DNA of 45,888 bases from Ciborinia camelliae (taxonomy: Eukaryota > Ascomycota > Leotiomycetes > Helotiales > Sclerotiniaceae): assembly GCA_025890175.1 (NCBI GenBank), contig JANPYM010000020.1, positions 146,518-192,405 on the forward strand, in the 5' to 3' direction. Positions within the stretch are counted from its first letter, which is position 1, and each line of letters begins with the position of its first letter. Shown piece by piece: positions 10,765-22,499 of this stretch. Position numbers and translations under genes: made by a program. The notes beneath the pieces are model-generated. The model was not told where the DNA came from. It searched no databases and saw only the letters and a list, made by a program, of their open reading frames with translations.

Positions 10765-13700
10765 ATGGATCCTTCAGCGATAACGTTCGGTAGCGAGGGC
10801 TATAGTCAACAATCAAGCCCCACATCTACTATTGCCTCGTCAATATTCGCAAATGACAGCCAGTCAAATGACAGTCAATCGACAGTCCAAACTCAATCAT
10901 CAGATGGACTTCACTCAACTATGCCCATTGCCATAGTTGGTATGTCTTGTCGATTACCTGGAAACGTATCCACGCCAGAGGAATTCTGGGAACTTTGTTC
11001 TCGAGCACGTAGCGGTTGGTCTGAGATCCCCAAAGGCCGATTCAACCATCAGACATTTAGCCACCGCAATCCAGATAAGCTAGGTTGCTATAATCCACAA
11101 GGCGGTCATTTTCTAAGAGAAGATGTCGGCTTGTTTGATGCACCATTCTTTAACCTCACTCAAAAAGAGGCCATCTCTTTAGATCCTCAGCAGCGGATTC
11201 TTCTAGAGTGCACATATGAAGCTCTTGAAAATGGTGGATTCCCAAAACAGACACTTGCAGGCAAAGATGTTGGGGTGTTTGTTGGGGGTTCATTCGCCGA
11301 TTACGAGTTGAACAATCTCAGAGACACAGATACTGCACCAATGTATCAAGCAACTGGTTGCGCAACCTCCTTGCTCGCCAATCGACTATCTTACTATTTT
11401 GATTTTGTTGGGCCAAGCGCAACAGTAGATACTGCCTGTTCTTCATCTCTATCAGCCTTACATTTAGCTTGTCAAAGCTTGCGCTCTGGAGAATCAAGCC
11501 ATGCAATTGTGGGATCATGTCACCTGAATATTTTGCCAGATTACTTCATCATAATGTCGATGTCTGGATTATTTTCGGATGAGGGTCGATCATTCGCATT
11601 CGATGAACGCGGGAATGGATTTGGTCGCGGTGAAGGTGCTGGATGTGTGATCCTAAAGCCTCTTGATCAAGCACTCAAAGACAATGACTCCATCAGAGCT
11701 TTGATTGTAGGATCAGGAATGAATCAAGATGGGAGAACAAAAGGGATTACCATGCCAAGTGGCGATGCCCAGAAGTCATTAATAAAGTCGATCTATGAAA
11801 AAGCCGGGTTGGATGCCTCCGAAACGGGTTTCATCGAAGCTCATGGGACGGGAACTAAAGTCGGTGACCCAATTGAAGCATCTGCTCTCCATGATTGCTT
11901 TGGAAAAGGTCGAACATCTCAACAGCCTCTTTACATAGGCTCCGTTAAATCCAACATCGGCCACCTTGAAGGAGCAAGTGGCATTGTATCGGTCATCAAG
12001 TCGGCAATGATGTTGGAGAAAGGTTTTATCTTGCCCAATCACGATTTTAAAACGCCAAATCATAAGATTCCATTTGCAGAATGGAAAATGAAGATACCCA
12101 CGACTCAAAGGCCATGGCCTCGTGGTAAGCGTTATGTGAGCGTCAACAACTTTGGATTCGGTGGCACCAACGCCCATACTGTTCTTGAGCGTGCTCCACA
12201 AATCCAAAAATCCTTACCAAATGGTCAATCACAGAATCAATTACCAGATCGAAAGATGCTTTATGCATTGTCTGCAAATGATAAAGCTTCTCTTTCAAAT
12301 CAAATGCAAAATTTGACCGTGTATTTGGAGCAACGTCCAGAAGTTTTCCAAAACTCACTCCTGAAGAATTTAGCATACACTCTTGGACAAAGGCGCTCGG
12401 TGCTCTCTTGGAAAGTAGCTATTCCAGCTAGGTCATCGTCTGACCTCATTCCATCTCTTGTAGGGTCTACTGTAGCCCCTTCACGGGCAGTTAATGAGCC
12501 TCGAATTGGGTTTATATTCACGGGGCAAGGAGCACAATGGCATGCTATGGGTAAAGAACTAATGGATGCGTATCCTATCTTCTCCTCAACCATGAAAAGG
12601 ATTGATGAGTGCCTTGCTGAGCTCGGTGCAACATTTTCATTGATTGATGAGTTATCAAAGGATGCCACAGTTTCCCGAGTATCCGAGCCACAAATCAGTC
12701 AACCTGCATGTACCGCTGTTCAAATTGCTCTCACAAACCTTTTGTCATCATGGGGCATTCGACCTACTGCTGTTGTTGGTCATAGTAGTGGTGAGATTGC
12801 GAGTGCATACGCTGCAGGGATCATCTCACTTGAATCATGCGTATCGATTGTCTATCACCGCGGTCAATCTGTTTTGGTTCTAAAAGAGAAATATCAAGAG
12901 CTAGATGGAACAATGTTAGCCATTGGTGGAAGTCCTGAAGAAATCCAACCCATGACAAAACTCCTGCGAAAAGGGCGAGCTGGAATCGCCTGTATCAATA
13001 GCCCAGCTAGTATCACAGCTTCAGGCGACAGGGTTGCAATTGAGGAATTACAAGAGTTGGTGGAGGAGAAGCAACTTTTTAACAGAAAACTTCGAGTTGA
13101 TGTCGCATATCATTCACATCACATGGATTTAGTGGCTGAGGACTATCGTGAGTCTATCAAAAGTATCATACCAAAGACTAGATCCACAGCCGTTTTTCAT
13201 TCATCATTATTTGGACGATCAGCTGAAGCGTCTGAGTTGACCCCATCATATTGGGTAGACAATCTTACTTGTCCAGTTCGATTTTCTGAAGCGGTTCAAA
13301 GCATGCTCAAACCAACCGAAGATGGAAGTCAAACTGCAGGGATTGATGCTTTGATTGAAATAGGACCACATTCTGCATTGGAAGGACCTTTGAAGCAAAC
13401 TCTAAAATCCATTGGGGGAAATGCTATCAAGATATCTTACGTCACGGCCTTGATAAGAAACAAAGATGCAGTCGATACTACTCTTGACCTAGCGGCATCA
13501 ATGTTCATGAAAGGTGTTAATCTCGACTTTGAGGCGATAAATTTCCCAGTTGCTCCTGCAAGAACTCCTACAGTTCTCACCGACCTGCCTCGCTATTCAT
13601 GGAATCATAGTACCAAATACTGGCACAAGTCACGAATTAGCGAGAAGCATTGCAATCGTGAATTTGCCCGGAATGATATTGTGGGCACACTTGCAAATTA

Positions 13701-16700
13701 TTCCAATGACCTTGAACCGACATGGAGGAATATTATTCGCGCTGATGATATGCCATGGCTTCGAGATCATAAAATGCAATCGATGACTGTTTATCCCATG
13801 TCAGGATATATTGCTATGGCTTTAGAAGCAGCATCTCAACGTGCGAAATTAAGAGATATCCTCTTTGACAAGTTTGAACTTCGAGAAATTAGTGTGATCA
13901 GGCCTTTGGTGATCTCAGAAGGTTCTGTCATCGAAACCAATATAACATTCCGGCCTCATGCAGAAGGGACGAGATCATCGTCTGATCTTTGGGACGAATT
14001 CAGGATATTTTCATGGACATCAGATCGAAATTGGACTGAACATTGTCGCGGCTTGATTTCTGTTGTCAAAAAAGAAGGAAGCAATGTTATCAACAATGTC
14101 AAATTGAGAGAAGATGCCAAGACTGAGTTGAAAGCTCGCATAGATGTCATTACAACCGGATCCAGTGTACCAGTTGAGGTCACGGCGATGTATGAAAATC
14201 TTTTAAATATTGGGGCTGGATACGGTCCTTTGTTTCAAGGGCTTGAGAACTGTTCAGGTAGTGAAAATCATGCAACAGCTGATTTGGTCATACCTGATAC
14301 CGCCTCCGTAATGCCAATGGAATATGAGCAAGATTTCATCATTCATCCTGCTACGCTTGATCTGTTCATCCAGATTGTCTGGCCCATATTCGGAGCTGGA
14401 AGAACGGATTTAGATGTTCTTTACATGCCATCATTTGTTAAGAAGATGTCTATCTCAATTGGAATTACTCGAAAAGCTGGTGATCGTCTAAGAATATATG
14501 GTAGCGGTGCTCCAACTTCAGCCAATCCCTCACCCACCAAACTTTCCTTATTCGCGACATCAATTGATGACCAAGCAGAATCGTTGATAAGTATGGATGA
14601 TCTTGTTATGACACCAATGCTTGGAGGTTCTGAAAGTTTTGATGACGTTCCGATAAGGGATCTTTGTTACAAGATGGAATGGGAGCCTGTTTCCTCGGAG
14701 ATACAAGTCACGACAAATGATCACTCATCAGATGTTCCCTTTGCAGATATGGAAATCACCATAATTTACAACAAATCTACCCAAGGGAGCTTGGTATCAA
14801 ATTTGACGAAGAAACTCGCCCAGTTTACTGGAAAGATGCCCTTGGTCGGCTCCTTGGGTGAAATAGACACTACTGGCAAACTTTGTCTGTTTCTCTTGGA
14901 GCTTGATCAACCATTCCTTGCAAACCTCGATGCTTCGAACTTCTCAATCCTCCAGAAGACAATCATGTCATCTCAAGGAATTATTTGGCCAGTTCGAAGC
15001 GCATACACTGAATCTCAGTCCCCGGATTCAAACATGGCTATCGGAATGGCTAGAAGTATACGTTCCGAGATACTACTCAAATTTGTTACTTTGGATGTTT
15101 CACTAGAATCAACGAATGAAAGTAATGCGAATTCGATATTTGAGGTTCTCAAATCCGCATTTCATTTGGATCTTCCCGATATGGAGTACCAAGAGAGAGG
15201 TGGACAACTCATGGTTCCGAGGGTAGTAAATGATACCGCGATGAACCAATTTGTTCATCAGAAGACAAATGAATCTTCTGCACCAATTCTTCAACCTTTC
15301 AAGCAACGAGAAAGACCTTTGAAGATGGCTATCAAAACACCTGGAGCACTCGACTCACTATATTTCCTCGATGATGCTGTTGTTGGTAACTCCATGCCCG
15401 AGAATGAAATTGAAATAGAAGTCAAAGCTACCAGTATGAACTTTAAGGATATAATGATCGCATCAGGTCAATTACAGAGCAAATATATTGGGGTGGAATG
15501 TAGTGGTATCATCAGCAGAATCGGAAGTGCAGTTACACATCTTACCGTAGGCGACCGAGTTGCTGCTATGTCTGAAGGAGCATATTCAACGTACACAAGA
15601 TGTCTCGGCACCAGCGCACAGAAAATTCCTCATTCTATGACATTTGAAGATGCAGCCACTATTCCCGTCATCTATTGCACTGCTTATTATTCACTCTTTG
15701 ATCTCGCAAGGCTTGAAAAAGGAGAAAGGCTTCTCATTCATGCAGCGGCTGGAGGTGTCGGTCAAGCTGCAATTCTACTCGCTCAAATGATTGGAGCCGA
15801 GATCTTCGCAACAGTAGGAAGTGTTTCAAAGAAAGAACATCTGATGAAGGAATACAATCTTCCTGAAGACCATATATTTTACAGTCGAGATACTTCATTC
15901 TCACAAGCCATTAAATATGCTACAAATGGTGAAGGGGTCGATGTAATCGTCAATTCCCTAGCCGGAAATGCATTGCGAGAAACTTGGGATTGTCTAGCTC
16001 ATTTCGGACGCTTTATTGAAATTGGAAAACGAGATATCACGAGTAATTCGAGATTGGAAATGTCGATTTTCGAACATAATGCTATGTTTGCTTCGGTAGA
16101 TCTTACAATTGTTGCAGCTGAAAGACCGAAGATCATGAAGAGACTTTTGACCGATGTCTTTGATCTAATAACTAAAAGGTCAATCAGACCCGTGTCTCCG
16201 ATTACTATATTTCCGATGTCAGATGTTGAGTCTGCTTTTAGAACATTGCAGGCTGGGAAAATTATGGGGAAGATCGTTATTGTTCCTGGTGAAAATGATC
16301 AAGTTATGGTAAGTATAAGTCGCATCTCCTCGTGTAATCTGTCAACTCCTAACGTCAATCCAGGCTGTGCCATCAAAGATTTCCGAAGATATCTTGCGGT
16401 CAAATGCCACCTATGTAATCATCGGTGGCACAGGTGGACTTGGTCGAAATATGTGTAAATGGATGATCTCACGCGGTGCACGACACGTTGTCCTCCTATC
16501 CCGAAACGGAAACAAATCCCACAAAGTCGACTCCTTAATCGCCGAAGCGAAACTTTCCGACGCAGAAGTTACTGTTCATGCATGCGATGTATCGAAGCGA
16601 GAACATGTAAATAATCTCATCAATATCTCTCTATCCAAAATGCCTCCAATTCGCGGCATAATCCACGCCGCAATGGTTTTAGACGACGTTCTCTTCGAAA

Positions 16701-17548
16701 CCATGACATGCACCCAATGGACCACCGTCATCTCTGCCAAAGTCCACGGCGCATGGAATTTTCACCATGCTCTCTCCTCTCCTACCCATACTCTCGATTT
16801 CTTCACCGTGCTATCTTCTATCTCTGGTATGGTGGGGAATCGCGGTCAGGCTGCTTATTCTGCTGCAAATACATTCCTCAACGCATTCATCCAATATCGT
16901 CTCTCGCTCGGTCTCCCAGGTTCCTCTATTGATCTTGCTGCTGTAATTGATATCGGATATCTAGCTGAGAATGCAGAGAGACAAGCACAAGTCGCTGAGA
17001 ATCTTCGAGGTGAGGGGATTAGCAAGATAGAGCTCTTAGCGTTGTTGGAAGCGAGTATCGTGGGTAAGATGGAAGGGGATGGGAGTTACCGAGGGGGTCA
17101 TTGTATTACTGGACTTGGACTCGATAAAAATGAAAGCATTGAAGATAATTTCTGGATCCGTGATCCGAAATTCTGTCATCTTCTTTCTGCTTTCCAATCA
17201 TCCTCCTCCCTCGCAGACGTCTCCTCTTCAAAACATATCCCTCTCCTCACCCTCCTCCACACCTCTCCCTCTTTTCTCTCCGCAAAACAAACACTCACCT
17301 CGGCACTCATGGATAAAGTATCCACTGTATTAATGATACCAAGAGAAGAAATGGAAGAGGGTAAGAGTTTGACGAGTTATGGATTGGATAGCTTGGTTGC
17401 GATTGAGATTAGAAATTGGATTACGAGGGAATGTGGAGTAGGTTTGCAGGTTTTGGAGTTGTTGACTAGTGGGAGTTTGGAGGGGTTGGGGGAGTTAGTT
17501 TTGAGGAGAAGTGGGGTGGGTAAGTGGGATGATGGGGAGGAAAAGTGA
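10765..17548 (+). CDS. Highly reducing type I polyketide synthase (KS-AT-DH-ER-KR-ACP, no methyltransferase)
   Basis: Exons 10765-16308 and 16364-17548, with a 55-nt intron (GTAAGT donor, CTAAC branch point, CCAG acceptor), give 2242 residues. Domain order: KS about 50-470 (Cys225, His360, His400), AT about 585-900 (Ser674 in GHSSGE), DH about 965-1290 (His1002, Asp1199), a structural pseudo-KR region about 1300-1510, ER about 1545-1840 (AAAGGVGQAA near 1660), KR about 1863-2100 (GGTGGLG at 1869; Ser2000, Tyr2013) and ACP about 2155-2230 (Ser2191 in LDSL). There is no room or motif for a C-methyltransferase, and no thioesterase or other release domain. The enzyme should build a reduced, unmethylated chain from malonyl units. 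In the DH, the HxxxGxxxxP motif reads H-K-M-Q-S-M-T-V-Y-P, so Ser replaces the Gly. The product is unknown. The FSH hydrolase lies divergently upstream. Confidence 0.95.
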
Positions 17549-17867
17549 AAGGTGTTTGAGTGTAGCGGTTGCGCTTTTGCTTGATTGGATAGAATAGTAC
17601 TGTTTTGGATATGAGTTTTGGTTAGATGGGAATTCTTTTTACCTTGCGAGAGTTTTAGAAGTTTATTGTTTTATGGAATTTTTGTTTCGAGTTTCGTTAA
17701 GATATGTGTTTTCATTTTGCCTATTTTGTTAAAGATTAGCAGATATTTCATTATTGAATAAATTTCCCAGCCAAAGAAAATGTGGCCAGATTGGCTTTCA
17801 TCCCGGTCCCATGTTAATTTTGCTCTCCACCGATCACCGATCACCATTTTACTTTGTTGTCTCCAGC
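17549..17867. other. Convergent 3' region of the PKS and the GHKL gene
   Basis: A 319-bp spacer between two convergent stop codons, T-rich then A-rich, as expected of two facing 3' UTRs. No gene seen. Confidence 0.6.
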
Positions 17868-20800
17868 TCAATCCAACTCAATGACCTCCGGAGTTTCTCT
17901 TCTACCTCGCTTCGCCGACCTCCCACCATCAGCCATACTATCTTGATCAAATTTCATCTGTCCATTCTGGTGTAGAGGATTGGCACCATACAAATCATTT
18001 TGCTCTTCAGTCACGGCGAATGAATTACTACCACCGTTTCCTATAGCACTTCCCTCCCCCGCGCCCAAACCTAAACTCGGACTCCTACCCCTCTTAATTC
18101 CCGCTCCACGACTTAATCTTGCCGCAGCTTCAATCGAATCATTTTTCTGAACATCCGCTTCATATTTCTGAATGAGTGCTTCATTCCTCTGGGCAATTGC
18201 TCTGTTCTTCTGGGTTATTGCATCATTTTTCTGTTCATTCGCTTCTCGGATTTCTTCTTGCAATTGCTCATTTATATGTTGAAGTCGGCCGATGTCGATT
18301 TCTATGAGTCGAATGCGATTTTGTAGTTCATTGTTAGGTGCCTGTGCTTCTGAACTTTCGTGGTCGAAGTTAGTTTGGTTTTGGAGATCGTTGAACTTTT
18401 GCTGTAGGGTTTCTTTCTCGGACTGAGCGTTGATGAGTTGTCTCTCAAGTTCTTCTTTTTCGGATTGGATGGTAATGAGTTTTGCCGTAAGATCTACTTC
18501 CTCTCTCGTTTCACTCTTTAGTAGGGAGTTCTGTGAGTCATTTTTAGCTTTGAGTTCTTCGACCTCACTTGAAGCACTAGCTATTTGTAAGTTCAATTCT
18601 CTGCCTTGCTGGATTGGGTCTCCGTGTTGAGAACCACCGCTCTCGGGATAATTTTGGGTGAAGTTGTGCTCAGGTTGTGCCTTCTGAAGTTTACCCAGAG
18701 CTACTCTGAGCTCTTCCCTCCTTTTTTTTAAATCCTCTTCAACAGGTCGTAGGCCTATAGAGAATTTTAAATTCTGAATATGTTTGCTGACTTGTGGTTG
18801 CAGATTAGTTTTCAGGAAACAAATAGGTCTGAAGGTTGATAAACTTCCTTTTGGAGTATGGTCACTCATCAATACAACGCCTGCCATTGATTTATCTGCT
18901 GGTAAAACACTGCGTGATGATGACTCTGATGAGCCAGAGTGAGTGCCAGCTTTCGCATTCTTAAGCTTATCTTCGGAGTTGATACGTTGCATATAACTGA
19001 GAGACTTGCTCGAAAGCGGTATAGTAACTATTTTTGAATCGTGTTGTTTTGGCTTTTGAGCTACAGGTGGGACACCAAAAAACGCGATTGGTGTGTATGC
19101 TCTAGAAACCATGGGGAAATACGATTCTGTTAAGGAGAGACCACTGAATATGACTTGGTTGTCCACGGTTGTGCAAGCCACAATTTTTTGCAAACATCCA
19201 CAACCTTCCCCTACCCTCATTTTATCGTCCGAGTCCTTAGAATTGTCATCAGATCCTGGTTCTAACATTAGCAATGTTCAAGTGTAAGCTTAACCTGAAT
19301 AAAGAAATACCTCGTGCTATCAAATCCCAGCGCCTGTGATTGCAGGAACTTTCTCGATGTAGTGTAACACAGCAGTTGAGTTTCATCTTATGAAGCCTAA
19401 ACAATTTCCCAGCTTCGTTGTCTTCCCAAGACACACAGATTTCTCCTTTTTGGGGACCTGGACAAGCTTGAATTGCCCGAGACATATTCTTGAGGCATTC
19501 ACCGACTTGTAATGGTAAGTATTTTAAGTGCTGATCGTCCAGAGATCTTTTTTCGGTCAATTTTCTGTCTAGCTCTTGAAATACCTGACTGCAAATCTCG
19601 ATGATAATATGATCGCAAGAAAATATCTCGATCGGACTGTGATCACCGGAATATCGCATGTGTGAAAGAATGCAATCCTTGCTATTCTCCGCATGACTCT
19701 TCTCAAATTCCATCCATTTTTCATGTAGAAGAAGCTGTGAGTTGTCCGCATCTAGATATAAATCGAGCCCCATGTCGCCAGCTTTTTTGAACTCCAATTG
19801 GAAAGATTTTGTTTGCGGATCCAAAGCTAAAGCAGCACTGAGAGTTCTCATTATACTTACGCAGTATGGTGTGTCTAGAATGGAGGCTATCTCGGCGTTA
19901 CACATGATATTCTTTCTGTATTCTAGTGGCGTTCGAACAAGTTCGTATTTCCTCAATGGCGTCCATATTCTATCTGGCAGAAAAACAGGTGTCTTCTTCA
20001 ACGATGATCTGATTATTGCGGCATCCTATAAATCTCATGGTCAGTGTATGCATCACATTCAAAAATATCGCATGGTCGTACCTCATCAGCATTTTTTGGT
20101 CCATGGTAAAATTTCTTCCTTTGTGCATCCTGCACTTGGAGTCTGTTCCAAATTGCTTCGGCCACGGGCTGAGTCATTAGACTGGAGATATTGCTAACGT
20201 CCCGACACCTATTTTGATCATCCAAAAGCATAGCAATATAAATGTCAAGTGACTTCGCGGTATCATGCGTAACTGCCCGTTCCCATATTTTGGCCAAGAG
20301 AAATTCCAACTGCTCAGGGTCCTCCATTCCTTTTCTGTCTCGCCCAATATGGCCTTGAGAAAAGTCATATCCATATTGGAAGTGGCTGTGGTTGGATAAC
20401 TTTTCCAATAAAAGCCCTTTGAGGTATATTTTACCCTTGAAACTTCGCTGTAAAATGAGAGTACCAAATTCTGTGTGGATGGCCTCCTTGGGGCGGTCGA
20501 AATGAAGACAGACTTTGAGCCATTCCATTACCTCATCTTCCGTGATAGATTTTGCTTTCTTTCCATAAACATTTCCTATTCTGACAGAGACATCTTCACT
20601 TGGATTTGCAACCCTGAATTTCGATGCGTCAAGATCTTGTGAGTTAAGTTTTTGCTGTGTTGGCTTTCTCTTGACTTCGCTCAGAAAGCACCATAATGTT
20701 TTCGTCTCTCTAACTCCCCAACGAAAATTCCAGTAAAATTTCGATGCAGTGAACTTTGCTTGGTGACCATGTCGTACCATTAGCAATGCAGCAAGCTTGA

Positions 20801-21293
20801 AGCCTTCGCCGTGAGTTCCAGCCATGGTATCATTCATATCTTTGCTTGTACCACCCATATCCAGGACTTCCCGGGGCAGCTGACTATCATAATTGCAAAG
20901 CTCCAGCATTCCTCTCTTTCTGTGAAACGCCAAAAAACCAAATATCTTTGTTTTTCCTGGATTATGGACGGTGATTCTAAACTCATTGGCCAAGTTTTTG
21001 CGCACATAGACCAACTCCTCACGAGACACCCCGGAAGCTTGGATCATTGCATCCATCCTTCATCATGACAAAAGTTAGTGCTCATTCCCAAACTAGGGCA
21101 ACCCGAAGACGGAGAGAATATTGGCAACTTACCAATTTTGGCAGAATTCTCGGAATGCATTTGCCTTTGTCCAGTCCCTCACATATTTCGCAGATATACC
21201 TAGTCGTTGTTGACATGGTCTAAGAGCGCTGTGATCATCATTCTCATCGGGTAGACCGAGATCCTCCTCACCGGAATCCTCGTAATCAGCCAT
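17868..21293 (-). CDS. GHKL (HATPase)-domain protein with long coiled coil
   Basis: Four exons (21293-21133, 21057-20082, 20025-19311, 19261-17868) encode 1081 residues. All three junctions restore frame, and the first yields REFCQNWMDAM, a canonical GHKL N-box (Glu49, Asn53, Asp56). Further ATP-site text is LDMGGTSKD (about 119-127) and GTHGEGFK (134-141), the G2-like lid. This looks like the fungal MORC/Hsp90-like ATPase fold; a central alpha/beta transducer-like region probably follows to about 600. Residues about 790-1005 form a Glu/Gln-rich coiled coil ending in an 8-residue repeat (QKNDAIT/QKNRAIA/RNEALIQ). The C-terminus has basic clusters (KRGRSP, AKRGRR) and ends PEVIELD, a SUMO-interaction-like motif. 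It is probably nuclear. The exact family and function are unknown to me; the ATPase call rests on the motifs. Confidence 0.75.
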
Positions 21294-22067
21294 ATGCGAA
21301 GCAAATGATCTTTAAACTTATTTCTAGAAGCTGAAATTGGCGCAAAAGATGGGTTGAATTTGAATAAAATAATCGGTTCACAAGATCTGCTGGACCGATG
21401 GGATATGGCAAGTTGCAAATCCCAAACTAAGAATAAAAGTAAATAGATGGAATATAATTGATAATTGATTGCAAATGTGATGGAGGAAGTTGAAGAAGGT
21501 TGTATGTAGTAGGAATCGATAAGGATGGAAGAAGATTGTAGATGGGGTAGCTTCATCTGCAAGATTGCCGTTTTAGGAAAGAAGGGCATAATGAGGGGAA
21601 ACCTTGGAAAGATTTGTTTGCAAACTCACAGACCGAAAGATGAAAGATACCAATTCACTGAAGTTGGTACCAAAGCTGAAGAGAAATTTGGACTGAGGGT
21701 CCATTTTTTTTAGATATGAAGTGCGAGAAGATTCACTGAATGAAGTAGATATTCTAGAAATATTGGACATTTAGGCGTAACACAAACTTCTTGGATGAAA
21801 ATAATTTCTTTTTTCGTTGATGTTCATGAACAGATTAAGAAAGACAAGAAAAAGGAAAACAATGTTTGGATATGAAAAACGTATCGGACTAGCTTCTCTA
21901 TCATGCTCAACTTCTTCCCCTTTTCATTTCGCTATAAAGAAATATGGCAGGCCCAATCATCACTCCGGGTAACATTTATCCGAAGGTAAAATGCATCATA
22001 AGAAAGTAATTTTGGTGACAATTTTAGTATTCTGCTTTTAGAAACCGCGCATAAACATACTTCTAAT
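21294..22067. other. Intergenic region upstream of the GHKL gene
   Basis: Likely promoter and 5' UTR of the GHKL gene, and the 3' flank of the GPI-tail remnant. Only short frames without recognisable content. Confidence 0.5.
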
Positions 22068-22499
22068 CTAAAAAACCAACCAAGTCACTTCTCCCAAGAT
22101 GGAAAAACTCAAGACAGACTGCCTTACCATCATTCCCATCGCCGCATTTTTGGTAGCAGAAGCGCTAGCACTTGTACCGGTGCTCGTAGAATCTCCCAAT
22201 CCAGATCCAGAGCTATTTGTCGTATTTGAAGAGTTCTGGGTAGCAGGTGTCGCGACCCGATTGTAAAGTATTCCTCGTACATAATTGGGTCCATGAATTA
22301 GTTCTCCTAAACCACTTATATTCATTGAACCACTGTTTGAACTACTTGTTGCTTTACCACTCCAATTGAAAGGGCATCCGTTATCACCGCAAGTCTTTGC
22401 AGCTGCTTGAGCTGTACTGGTAAATTGGGTATTGATGATATCTTTAGCATAATTGCCTCTGATGCTTGGGATTTCGTGAAGAACTTGGTTTGAGGTCAA
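22068..22499 (-). pseudogene. C-terminal remnant of a GPI-anchored secreted protein (possibly GH76-like)
   Basis: About 143 codons with no signal peptide. The visible protein has a segment with AQAAAKTCGDNGCPFNWSG, then LGELIHGPNYVRG, then a Ser/Thr/Asn/Gly-rich linker and a hydrophobic tail (SVLSFSILGEVTWLVF), which is a GPI-attachment-type C-terminus. The cysteine/tryptophan block recalls the end of fungal GH76 endo-1,6-mannosidases of the DCW1/DFG5 kind, but I cannot align it well. The catalytic part is absent: upstream sequence on the same strand to about 23 kb shows no continuing exon with compatible phase. I therefore treat it as a truncated remnant; a missed 5' exon structure is the alternative. 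Confidence 0.4.

Noticed and set aside
16309..16458. Frame change between the two long PKS reading frames, suggesting two genes or a frameshift.
   Set aside because: A 55-nt intron with GTAAGT donor, CTAAC branch point and CAG acceptor restores the frame and rebuilds the KR start.
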